This document shows, piece after piece, positions 36,002-43,675 of a stretch of 62,026 nt of DNA; position 1 is the first letter of the stretch, and each line of letters begins with the position of its first letter. Source of the DNA: CAYZNE01 sp964461035. Its GTDB lineage: Archaea; Nanobdellota; Nanobdellia; Woesearchaeales; CAYZNE01. The position numbers were made by a program, and so were the translations under genes. The stretch lies in contig CAYWRI010000006.1 of the NCBI GenBank assembly GCA_964461035.1, forward strand, positions 1-62,026. Reading direction: 5' to 3'. The notes below the pieces were generated by a model. That model did no database searches. It was not told the origin of the DNA and saw only the letters and a list, made by a program, of their open reading frames with translations.

Positions 36002-36424
36002 ATGGCTGGAACAGTATATAATGTTGAACTCATACAAAAAAGAGCTCTTTTTGAGTCAATAACAAGAACAACTTTGAAAGATTGTTTTGAAAATCAAGGC
36101 AAAATACTTTTTATAGTTATGCCTGGTCAAATAAAAAGAGCACTTGGCAAGGATAATGTTCATGTACAACATGTTGAGAAAAAAATAGGAACAAAAATAA
36201 AAATTGTTGAGTATAGTCAAAATGTTCTTCAATTTGTTACAAACATCATTTATCCTCTAAGAATAAATGACATAAACATGAATGATGCAGGAATTATAAC
36301 CATAAAAGGTAAAGATATGAAAACAAATGGTTTAATAATTGGTGCTCGAGCTCAAAATCTTAGAAATACTGAATCAATTGTTAAAAAATACTTTCCAAAT
36401 GTAGTCGAATTAAAAGTAGTTTAA
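36002..36424 (+). CDS. nusA: Transcription factor NusA, archaeal short form
   Basis: A 140-residue protein of two KH-like domains, without the bacterial N-terminal RNAP-binding domain, as normal for archaeal NusA. KH signatures: ILFIVMPGQIKRALGKDN and the second domain ending IIGARAQNLRNTESIVKKYF. It probably binds nascent RNA during elongation or termination. It follows L30e by 2 nt. Confidence 0.9.
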   Translation: MAGTVYNVELIQKRALFESITRTTLKDCFENQGKILFIVMPGQIKRALGKDNVHVQHVEKKIGTKIKIVEYSQNVLQFVTNIIYPLRINDINMNDAGIITIKGKDMKTNGLIIGARAQNLRNTESIVKKYFPNVVELKVV

Positions 36425-36496
36425 ATATTACTAAAATTAAAGAAAAGATGAACAATATTATGAAATTAAGGAGAAATTGATAAAAAACTAAGTTAA

Positions 36497-36506
36497 ATTT
36501 ATAAAT
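36497..36506 (+). promoter_or_regulatory. TATA-like box upstream of S12
   Basis: atttataaat lies 23 nt before the S12 ATG, with a GGTGAT ribosome-binding site between. S12 may thus have its own promoter although it sits in the RNAP operon. Confidence 0.45.
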
Positions 36507-36529
36507 GAAATAAAGTTTCTGGTGATATT

Positions 36530-36967
36530 ATGGCAAAGAAATCAAAAGGTATAGGTGCTGCAAAGAAATTGCAGAAAAGAAGGAAAAAAGGTCTTTGGGC
36601 TAATAAGTGGTTTGTTAAAAAAGCACTTAATCTTAAAATCAAAGCAGATCCTCTAAAAGGTGCTTCACAAGCATCAGGAATTGTACTTTCAAAAGTTCAA
36701 CTTGAAGCTAAACAACCAAACTCAGCAATGAGAAAATGTGTAAGAGTACAGCTTGTTAAAAATGGAAAACAAGTTACTGCATTCTTGCCTGGTGATGGTG
36801 CAACAAAAATAGTTGATGAACACGATGAAGTTGTTATTGAATGTATTGGTGGAGCAATGGGAAGATCTAAAGGAGATATTCCTGGAGTTAGATGGAAAGT
36901 TATTAAAGTTAATGACCAGTCATTAAATGCTTTACTTAGAGGAAAGCTAGAAAAAGCAAGAAAATAG
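36530..36967 (+). CDS. rps12: Ribosomal protein S12 (uS12)
   Basis: A 145-residue decoding-centre protein with the conserved loop KQPNSAMRKCVRVQL and GDIPGVRWKVIKV near the C-terminus. It is the last gene of the RNAP cluster here: instead of S7, EF-2, EF-1alpha and S10, which often follow in archaea, a T-rich terminator and two genes on the other strand come next. A GGTGAT ribosome-binding site precedes the ATG. Confidence 0.96.
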   Translation: MAKKSKGIGAAKKLQKRRKKGLWANKWFVKKALNLKIKADPLKGASQASGIVLSKVQLEAKQPNSAMRKCVRVQLVKNGKQVTAFLPGDGATKIVDEHDEVVIECIGGAMGRSKGDIPGVRWKVIKVNDQSLNALLRGKLEKARK

Positions 36968-37010
36968 TTTTTTATTTTTTTAAAATTTTTATTTTTTTAG
37001 AATTTTTTAA
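36968..37010 (+). terminator. T-rich terminator after S12
   Basis: Several runs of 6-7 T directly follow the S12 stop, the usual archaeal intrinsic terminator, closing the RNAP operon. Confidence 0.7.
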
Positions 37011-37052
37011 TTCTGTTTAATTTATGCCTAAGAATCAATTGGTTAAAAAGTT

Positions 37053-37538
37053 TTATTCAGTTATTTGTATTGTTTGAGTTTTTATTTCACTTTCAAGTGT
37101 TTCTGTTTCAGATTTTGGAAATAAATAAGTTATTTTTTGTAGATTTAATTTAGTTTTTTCTAAATAGAATAAAAGAGTATATTTTTTTGAAGTAATATTT
37201 ATGTCGCATGTCTCTTCACAAACTTTTTCCAGAATTATATCTGATTCTGTTTGTTTATTAATAACTATTAATTCTCCAGAATCATATTTTAAAATTACTT
37301 TAGTGTTTCCTGCACCAATAATTTCTCCTGATAATTTTAAACTTCTTAATTCTTCAACTATATCTAAATCAAGAGTATAATCTGGTTCTGATTGATCAAC
37401 AGCTGTAGCTACATCTTTTACAGCCATTCCTGTAAGATTTGGAGAACTATTCATTGATAAAAGAATTCCTAAACAAAGAAATAATAAAACTAATGTAACA
37501 TAGGGATAATGATGTTTAATCTTAAAACTTTTCACCAT
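37053..37538 (-). CDS. Membrane-anchored extracytoplasmic protein
   Basis: A 161-residue protein with a basic N-terminus, one hydrophobic helix (about residues 11-29), the short motif NLTGMAV just outside it, and a beta-rich, Glu/Asp-rich outer domain holding two Cys in CEETCDI. The TG-x-x-V pattern near a membrane segment also occurs in the surface protein at 25956. Unknown function, likely outside the cell. Confidence 0.65.
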   Translation of the reverse strand: MVKSFKIKHHYPYVTLVLLFLCLGILLSMNSSPNLTGMAVKDVATAVDQSEPDYTLDLDIVEELRSLKLSGEIIGAGNTKVILKYDSGELIVINKQTESDIILEKVCEETCDINITSKKYTLLFYLEKTKLNLQKITYLFPKSETETLESEIKTQTIQITE

Positions 37539-37611
37539 ATAGCTAAGTAGAATTGTGTTTTTTATAAATCTTGTTGGTTTTTAAGAATAAAAAATTAAAA
37601 AAATTAAAAAA

Positions 37612-38727
37612 TTATTTAGAATTATAGGGTAATTCTATTTTAAGTGTTGTTGTCTTATTAATATCATCAATAACATATTTATAAGTACCACCTAATTTTT
37701 TAATTGCTTGAGATATTACATAAGTTCCTAATCCCCTATGAGAACCAGGTTCTTCAAATGTTTTTAAAGGTGGAATTCCAGTATTTTCAATATTGATTAA
37801 AATAGATGGATTTTCAGAATCGTCATAGTTTTCAGTAATATTAATTGTTACATAATTATTTATGGATTTATCTAGTAAATAAGATTGTGCTTCATAGGCA
37901 TTTTTAAGATCATTACTAAGTACATGGTATAAAATTCCTTCATGAGACTTTATTACCGAATTATTAAATTCATTGGTAAAATTAAAGTTAACATTGTCCT
38001 GAATTTCATATGCTGATAACGAGAAATCAATTAAATCTTTTAAATCAAATTCGGATGTATGTGAAAGGGATTCATCAAATAAACTAAGCATTGTTTCACC
38101 AGCATATTTTGCAATGTGTATGGATTTAGGAATATGCTGAGTTATCTGAGAATACTTTTTTTTGAAACTAGTTTTACTGTCTTTATCTTCAAAAGAATCT
38201 AATAGAACTTCATAATTTTCATCAATAAAGTCTTTTATTTCATCAAGCTCATCTTCTACTTTTTTAAATACATCATTAATATGAACTGCGCTTGATGAAA
38301 TAATAGAATGAATAATAGGTTTTTCATTTTCAAAGTTAATAGGATCTTGTGAAGTTTCATCATTTAATGTACCATTAACACATTTAAAATAATTAATCAC
38401 GTCTTCTGAAAAAATAGGATTTTCATAATTGTCTTTAATTCTTTCAGGTTTTGAACAGGCATCAAATGATCTCATTAAATTTGTTAATAATTTATTTATA
38501 TTTTCAGATTTTTTTAAAAGAATTTCATAATCTTTTGAATCTAAATTGGAATCATAATAAAATAAATCATGTAATGCGCTAGGAATTATAGTTACTGGAT
38601 TAACTAGGTTTCCAAGCTCATGTTTCATCATACTATAAAGTCTTAAATCTAACTCGGATTTATTATTCTTTGATTTTAATAGTTTATATTTTTGAGTTGT
38701 TTGATTGGTTATTTCATCTAATGTCAT
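37612..38727 (-). CDS. Soluble orphan histidine kinase-like protein
   Basis: A 371-residue protein: an H-box-like MMKHELGNLVNP near residue 34, a long helical middle, and an HATPase domain with N-box LSNDLKNAYEA, G1-like ENTGIPPL and G2 SHRGLGTYVISQAIKKLGG. No membrane segment, sensor domain or receiver lies in the gene or beside it. It may sense an intracellular signal or work with a response regulator elsewhere; loss of kinase activity cannot be excluded because the G1 box is atypical (normally DxGxG). Confidence 0.75.
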   Translation of the reverse strand: MTLDEITNQTTQKYKLLKSKNNKSELDLRLYSMMKHELGNLVNPVTIIPSALHDLFYYDSNLDSKDYEILLKKSENINKLLTNLMRSFDACSKPERIKDNYENPIFSEDVINYFKCVNGTLNDETSQDPINFENEKPIIHSIISSSAVHINDVFKKVEDELDEIKDFIDENYEVLLDSFEDKDSKTSFKKKYSQITQHIPKSIHIAKYAGETMLSLFDESLSHTSEFDLKDLIDFSLSAYEIQDNVNFNFTNEFNNSVIKSHEGILYHVLSNDLKNAYEAQSYLLDKSINNYVTINITENYDDSENPSILINIENTGIPPLKTFEEPGSHRGLGTYVISQAIKKLGGTYKYVIDDINKTTTLKIELPYNSK

Positions 38728-38870
38728 CTTTTTACACCTTTCTAATAGTAAATCAAGGGGGTTCGGTTTATTTATAAAGTTTGTTGTGGTAAAGTATATA
38801 GATATCTCCTAATTTTGAGTTTATTCAGGATTTAAAGGAATTCTTGAAAAAATAGGTCACAGATAAATAT

Positions 38871-38880
38871 ATTTATAAAT
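38871..38880 (+). promoter_or_regulatory. TATA-like box of the S15 gene
   Basis: atttataaat predicts a transcription start near 38903, about 90 nt before the S15 start codon, so S15 has an unusually long leader. Confidence 0.5.
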
Positions 38881-38902
38881 GGCTCTTTACCCCTTAATGT
38901 TA

Positions 38903-38992
38903 AAGCTAAGAATATGTTGGTGAAAGCTCACATATATCTGACGATATCAATCATTTCTTAGTTTATGAATAATATGAATAATAGGTGATAAA
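38903..38992 (+). promoter_or_regulatory. S15 mRNA leader with a predicted three-way junction
   Basis: Helix P1 is ctaagaa (38906-38912) with ttcttag (38955-38961), extended by aaa/ttt across a one-base bulge. Inside it are P2 gtga-aagc-tcac (38920-38931) and P3 atatc-tgac-gatat (38934-38947). The predicted transcript starts almost exactly at P1. An AGGTGAT ribosome-binding site follows at 38983. S15 binds a three-way junction in 16S rRNA, so the leader may be an autoregulatory mimic (inference). Confidence 0.45.
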
Positions 38993-39448
38993 ATGGCAAG
39001 AATGCACAGTAGGGATAAAGGACGATCAAGAAGTCATAATCCATTGAAAAAAGAAAAAGTTTCATGGGTAAAATACGAACCTAAAGAAATAGAATTATTA
39101 ATAGTTAAATATGCTAAAGAAGGTAAAACTTCTGCACAAATAGGACTTTATTTACGAGATGAGTATGGAATACCTAATGTTAAAATAATTGTTGGGAAAA
39201 ATATTAGTCAAATAATGAAAGAGAAAAAACTATACAAAGACATTCCTGAAGATTTAATGGCATTAATTAAAAAAGCTGTTCTAATAAGAAAACACATGGA
39301 AGAAAACAGACAAGATCAAACTGCTAAAAGAGGTCTTAATTTAACAGAATCTAAGATAAAAAGACTTGCAAAATATTACAAAGCAAATAAAGTTCTTGAA
39401 GCTAAGTGGAAATATGATCCAGAAAAAGTTAAGCTAATTATTAGCTAA
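38993..39448 (+). CDS. rps15: Ribosomal protein S15 (uS15), archaeal form
   Basis: A 151-residue protein with the archaeal/eukaryotic N-terminal extension (MARMHSRDKGRSRSHNPL) and the S15 core (GLYLRDEYGIPNVK, ending LNLTESKIKRLAKYYK). It binds the central domain of 16S rRNA early in small-subunit assembly. It stands alone with a structured leader upstream and a T-rich terminator right after its stop. Confidence 0.95.
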   Translation: MARMHSRDKGRSRSHNPLKKEKVSWVKYEPKEIELLIVKYAKEGKTSAQIGLYLRDEYGIPNVKIIVGKNISQIMKEKKLYKDIPEDLMALIKKAVLIRKHMEENRQDQTAKRGLNLTESKIKRLAKYYKANKVLEAKWKYDPEKVKLIIS

Positions 39449-39475
39449 TTTTTTATTTTTTTATTTTTTTAGAAT
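39449..39475 (+). terminator. T-rich terminator after S15
   Basis: Three T runs of 6-7 bases immediately follow the S15 gene and extend into the end of the convergent gene. Confidence 0.6.
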
Positions 39476-39998
39476 CTAAAAAGTTCTTGAGTTGTTTTAA
39501 AACTTTATATCTCATACTACTTTTGTTTTTTTCTTCTAAAGTTATTTCTGCCCAAGTTTTAGAGTTTTCAGGTTGAAAAATACAATCCCAACCAAAACCG
39601 TTAGTTCCTCGAGGTTCTACAATTTTTCCACTTACTTCAGACGATAAGAATTTAATATTTGTTTCATCATAATACCCAATGTGTGTAATTGCTGTAGCAC
39701 CAGTATTAGAATAAGTTTTTACTAAAGTATAAATTCCTTCAGTACTTAATGATTTTAAAAACCATTTAATTAATGGTCCGGGAAATCCATTTAAACAAGT
39801 AATAAATAATGAAGTGTCTTCCACAATAAATTCTCCAGAATGTTCTTTTATTGCAGATTTAAGTTTATGTTCTATTATTTTTTTAGGTTCAAGACTTTGT
39901 ATTTCTTCAACATCAATATCTAATTGTTCAAGTTGAGGAATGATTTCTTTTGCTTCTAAAAATTTAGACTTATTCCCAGTTATAAAATAAATTACCAT
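39453..39998 (-). CDS. rdgB: XTP/dITP pyrophosphatase (RdgB/HAM1 family)
   Basis: A protein of about 181 residues with the family opening IYFITGNKSKFLEA, the catalytic VEDTSLFITCLNGFPGP and GFGWDCIF. It hydrolyses non-canonical purine triphosphates (XTP, ITP, dITP) to prevent their incorporation. ATG 39998 is preferred over a TTG at 40013. It shares an intergenic region with the divergent gene at 40065, where each strand has a TATA-like box. Confidence 0.88.
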   Translation of the reverse strand: MVIYFITGNKSKFLEAKEIIPQLEQLDIDVEEIQSLEPKKIIEHKLKSAIKEHSGEFIVEDTSLFITCLNGFPGPLIKWFLKSLSTEGIYTLVKTYSNTGATAITHIGYYDETNIKFLSSEVSGKIVEPRGTNGFGWDCIFQPENSKTWAEITLEEKNKSSMRYKVLKQLKNFLDSKKIKK

Positions 39999-40020
39999 TT
40001 TAATTAGTTTCAAGAATTAA

Positions 40021-40041
40021 GAATTTAAAAAGATTTATATA
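40021..40041. promoter_or_regulatory. Bidirectional promoter region
   Basis: tttatata at 40034-40041 lies 23 nt before the plus-strand ATG at 40065, and the minus-strand TTTTAAATTC (40021-40030) lies about 23 nt before the rdgB ATG at 39998. Confidence 0.45.
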
Positions 40042-40064
40042 ATGCCCCTAATTCTTATCCATTT

Positions 40065-41033
40065 ATGAGTAGAAACAGTTCAGAGTCACAAGAATTATTT
40101 GTTGAATGGGCAGTAAATGTTGATGAAAACTTTTTTCTAGATTTAAGAGAGACAAATAAACCTTTGATTTATTTAACTAAAAAAGGTTTAGACTGTAGAA
40201 AATTAGATAATATTATAGGCATATATTCTAAATTTAAAGAATTAAGAGAAAATAATAATTTAATACATAAATTTGAAAGAGAGGAAGATTATACAATTGA
40301 AGAAGAAGAGAAACTTAGCAAAATACTTAGAACGGCTGAGGCAGAAATATTAGATAAATCAAAACTAAATAAAATATTAAATTTTTTTATTGAAGTTTTA
40401 GGTTTTCCTCAAACTCATATTATTCCAGAAACAGTTATGCATTATTGCAATCGTACAAAAGAAGAATCTCCAGCTAAAGGAATGATAAGATTGTTTGATC
40501 AAGAAGAAATTAGAACAAATTCTGAATTATTTAATATTTTCATGCAGTTAAACACAGAATATACCGAAAAGAAAAGAAATAAAAAAATAAGAGAAATATG
40601 CGTTGAGAAATATTTGAACAAAATTATTTCATTTACCGAATTACTCTTAAATGTGGGACATAATGAAAAAACAGATTCAACATATAAAATTATAGAGATT
40701 TTAAGTCAAGATACACCCTGTGATAAATTAAAAAATAATAACTTATTTAAAAATGTGGCTGAACTAAATTCTCAAGAGAAAAGAATTTATTTTACATATA
40801 TTGAAGGAATTCTAGAAAAAAAGTCAGAAGAAGAGAGTATAAAAATCATTAAGTCTAATCTTGAAAATCTTATTGAATTAGATAAAATTGTATATACTAA
40901 TAATAATTTAAAACACAAATTAGGAATCAATACTGAAATAGGACTAAGAAAAACAATAAATGACTTGAATGAAAAAGGATATGATATTCAAATACAAAGT
41001 AATGAACCTGAAAAAAAATATGATAAAAAATAG
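40065..41033 (+). CDS. Hypothetical helical protein
   Basis: A 322-residue soluble, charged, apparently all-helical protein, perhaps alpha-solenoid-like, with a Lys/Glu-rich C-terminal tail. No signal peptide, membrane segment or enzyme motif is visible. It has its own TATA-like box and converges with metK. I do not recognise it. Confidence 0.65.
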   Translation: MSRNSSESQELFVEWAVNVDENFFLDLRETNKPLIYLTKKGLDCRKLDNIIGIYSKFKELRENNNLIHKFEREEDYTIEEEEKLSKILRTAEAEILDKSKLNKILNFFIEVLGFPQTHIIPETVMHYCNRTKEESPAKGMIRLFDQEEIRTNSELFNIFMQLNTEYTEKKRNKKIREICVEKYLNKIISFTELLLNVGHNEKTDSTYKIIEILSQDTPCDKLKNNNLFKNVAELNSQEKRIYFTYIEGILEKKSEEESIKIIKSNLENLIELDKIVYTNNNLKHKLGINTEIGLRKTINDLNEKGYDIQIQSNEPEKKYDKK

Positions 41034-41087
41034 GACTTAAGCACATAATTAATTCTGTTAATCAAAAAAAGAATATAAAAAATAAAA

Positions 41088-42245
41088 TCATAATTTTGCG
41101 TCTTTCTTTAAGACATCAACTTTATCTGTAAATTCCCAAGTAAACTCAGGCTCTTCTCTTCCGAAGTGTCCATATGAAGCAGTCTTTTGATATATTGGTC
41201 TTTTCAGTTTAAGATGTGATATGATTTCTGCAGGCTTTAAAGGAAAATGTTTTTTGATTAATTCAACTATTTCATCTTCTTTTAGTTTTCCTGTTCCAAA
41301 AGTATTTACCCAAATTCCGACTGGCTCAGCAACACCTATTGCATAAGATAATTGAACTTCAAATCTGTCTGCAATTCCTGCAGCCACTATGTTCTTTGCA
41401 ATATATCTTGCAGCATAAGCAGCACTTCTATCAACTTTAGAAGGATCTTTTCCAGAAAATGCACCACCACCATGTCTTCCCATTCCACCATAAGTATCAA
41501 CAATTATTTTTCTTCCAGTTAACCCTGCATCACCTTGTGGTCCACCAATAATAAATGCACCTGTTGGATTAACATGGATTTTAGTGTTTTCATCAATATA
41601 TTCTTTACAAATTGGTTCAATGACCTTTTTTATAATATCATTTTTTAAAACTGAATATTCCACATCTTTATCATGTTGATTAGATACAACAACTGCTTCA
41701 ATTCTTTTTGGAATTCCTTCAACATATTCAATTGTGACTTGAGATTTTCCATCAGGTCCCAAGTATGGTAATTCACCTTTTTTTCTTACTTCTGCTAATT
41801 TTTTTGCAAGTTTATGAGCAAGCATTATTGGTAAAGGCATTAATTCAGGAGTTTCATTACAGGCATATCCAAACATCATTCCTTGATCTCCTGCACCTTG
41901 TTCTTTATGAAGACCTTGATCTGTTGTAACTCCTTGAGAAATATCCTGAGATTGTGGAATTATACTTGATAAAACACCACAATTCTCAGATTCTATACCA
42001 TAACTAGTTTTTGTATATCCTATTCCTCTTAATGTATCTCTAACAATTTTGTTTACATCAACATATCCATCAGTTGTTATTTCTCCAAAAACCCAAACAC
42101 AACCATTTTTTGCAGCAGATTCTACAGCAACTCTTGAATCAGGATCCTGTTTTAGACATTCATCCAATATTGCATCACTGATTTGATCACAGACTTTATC
42201 AGGATGTCCTTCTGTAACACTTTCTGAAGTAAAAAGTTCTTTCAT
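41088..42245 (-). CDS. metK: S-adenosylmethionine synthetase, bacterial/eukaryotic-type
   Basis: MetK makes SAM from methionine and ATP. The 385-residue protein is of the bacterial COG0192 type: N-terminal TSESVTEGHPDK, GAGDQGMMFGYA, and the phosphate-binding GGGAFSGKDPSKVDRSA. Most archaea carry a very divergent archaeal MetK instead, so this gene was probably acquired from bacteria. The ATG is preceded by a GGGGGA ribosome-binding site much like that of pyrE. Confidence 0.97.
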   Translation of the reverse strand: MKELFTSESVTEGHPDKVCDQISDAILDECLKQDPDSRVAVESAAKNGCVWVFGEITTDGYVDVNKIVRDTLRGIGYTKTSYGIESENCGVLSSIIPQSQDISQGVTTDQGLHKEQGAGDQGMMFGYACNETPELMPLPIMLAHKLAKKLAEVRKKGELPYLGPDGKSQVTIEYVEGIPKRIEAVVVSNQHDKDVEYSVLKNDIIKKVIEPICKEYIDENTKIHVNPTGAFIIGGPQGDAGLTGRKIIVDTYGGMGRHGGGAFSGKDPSKVDRSAAYAARYIAKNIVAAGIADRFEVQLSYAIGVAEPVGIWVNTFGTGKLKEDEIVELIKKHFPLKPAEIISHLKLKRPIYQKTASYGHFGREEPEFTWEFTDKVDVLKKDAKL

Positions 42246-42674
42246 ATTTATTCCCCCACACTATTTAATAAATACTTAGTAAATAGGTATTATTTACTTA
42301 AATTATATTACAAATCACATAATAAGTTTATAAACTCTTCTGACATAAATATTCTTATAGGAATATTTTTAAATGAGAAATATTATCTGTTAAAAAGAGA
42401 GATTAAAAATTAATAAATATTTAAAAATCATATTAATATAAGAAAAATTCGTTGTTCGTCGCAGCCCCAACCTAAAGGTGAGGGTGTTAACGCACCTCAC
42501 TAAAAAGCGAATTGCTCAAAAACAAAGTTTTTGGCACTCAAAAATCTTACGATTTTTGCATGTTTTGGAATTGTGCCACTGCAACCTAAAGGTTGGGACA
42601 TTATACCCCTGCGTTCCACAATAATCAAAAATGATCTGCATTAAGATGCGAAGTATTTTATATGGTGAAATGTA
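42246..42674. repeat. Intergenic hairpin cluster between metK and the XRE-CBS gene
   Basis: Between 42450 and 42620 several perfect stems follow one another. The sequence caacctaaaggt occurs twice (42468 and 42592), and cccaacct pairs with aggttggg across the element. Others are a gtgagg/cctcac hairpin (42478-42500), caaaaac-aaa-gtttttg, tggcac/gtgcca, and caaaaatc-ttac-gatttttg. It is non-coding: a degraded palindromic mobile element or an RNA gene. A TATA-like tattttatatgg (about 42653) precedes the next gene. Confidence 0.4.
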
Positions 42675-43223
42675 ATGATAGATAATTTAGAACAAATAAA
42701 ACATGTTAGAAAAAGAATTGGAATGACTCAAAAAGAGTTAGCATTACAATCAGGCTTATCTCAATCAATGATTGCTAAAGTTGAAAGTGGACGTCTTGAT
42801 CCTGCATATACTAATGCTAAAAAAATATTTTCGATTCTTGAGTTAATAAGAGATAAAAAGGAATCTGTTGCTAAAGACTTTATAAAAAAAGGCATGATAT
42901 GTGCTAGACTCAATGATAGTATAAAAGATATAACCATTAAAATGAAATTACACGATATTTCACAGTTACCTGTAATAGATGATCAAAAGATAATGGGTTT
43001 AATATCTGAAACAGTCATATTAGAAAATCTTTTTAAAGGTAAGAAATGTTTAAAAGTGAAAGATATAATGGAAGAACCACCTCCAAGTGTTTCAATGAAT
43101 ACATCAAGTAAAATATTATCAGAATTATTAAAAACTTATCCCCTTGTTGTTATTAATGACACAGGAAAACCTGCAGGAATAATAACAAAATCGGATTTAA
43201 TACAAAAGATTTATTCAGATTGA
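42675..43223 (+). CDS. XRE-family HTH regulator with a CBS pair
   Basis: A 182-residue protein: HTH_3 domain in residues 6-62 (MTQKELALQSGLSQSMIAKVESGR, in part) followed by two CBS motifs (about 70-125 and 126-181; LPVIDDQKIMGLIS and PAGIITKSDL). CBS pairs bind adenosyl ligands such as AMP, ATP or SAM. It lies near metK on the opposite strand and could respond to SAM or adenylate levels; this is inference. The next gene overlaps its stop region, indicating an operon. Confidence 0.88.
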   Translation: MIDNLEQIKHVRKRIGMTQKELALQSGLSQSMIAKVESGRLDPAYTNAKKIFSILELIRDKKESVAKDFIKKGMICARLNDSIKDITIKMKLHDISQLPVIDDQKIMGLISETVILENLFKGKKCLKVKDIMEEPPPSVSMNTSSKILSELLKTYPLVVINDTGKPAGIITKSDLIQKIYSD

Positions 43224-43249
43224 ATTATCTTTTGGAGAAAGTAAGTGAA

Positions 43250-43651
43250 ATGCAATTTAGAAAAATAACAATAATAAAAACTGAATTCCCTTCAGAAATG
43301 GAACTTAATGAAGAACTTCAAATGCTTGGAGGATCATTAGGTCTTTTTAATTTAAGAGATAAGGATAAATCCTGTTTTAGAATATTCATAGTTCTTCTCA
43401 AAAATCTAAAAAAAGATGAACTTAATAGTGACACAATTGCATTAAAAACAGGTTTATCAAGAGGAACTGTTGTTCATCATTTAAACAAATTAATGGACGC
43501 AGGAATTGTAATAAATTACAGAAGTAATTATATTCTTAATGTTGATAATATAAAAGGTTTAATAAAAAGAATAAGAGCAAATGTTACAAAAACTCTTGAC
43601 AATCTTGATGAAGTAGCAGAAGAACTTGATAAAAGATTAGGACTTGAATAA
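43250..43651 (+). CDS. Winged-helix transcriptional regulator
   Basis: A protein of about 133 residues with a winged helix in its middle (SDTIALKTGLSRGTVVHHLNKL, in part) of the MarR/ArsR-like kind, and a C-terminal helix for dimerisation. ATG 43250 follows a GGAG site; a TTG at 43220 would overlap the XRE-CBS stop in a TTGA junction and is the alternative start. Probably co-transcribed with the XRE-CBS gene. Target unknown. Confidence 0.75.
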   Translation: MQFRKITIIKTEFPSEMELNEELQMLGGSLGLFNLRDKDKSCFRIFIVLLKNLKKDELNSDTIALKTGLSRGTVVHHLNKLMDAGIVINYRSNYILNVDNIKGLIKRIRANVTKTLDNLDEVAEELDKRLGLE

Positions 43652-43675
43652 ATCTATTAAATTAAATTCAGTTTA

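Noticed and set aside
42450..42620. Intergenic hairpins as RNase P RNA
   Set aside because: No GAGGAAAG-type or ACAGAA-type core could be found and the stems do not form the known long-range pairings.
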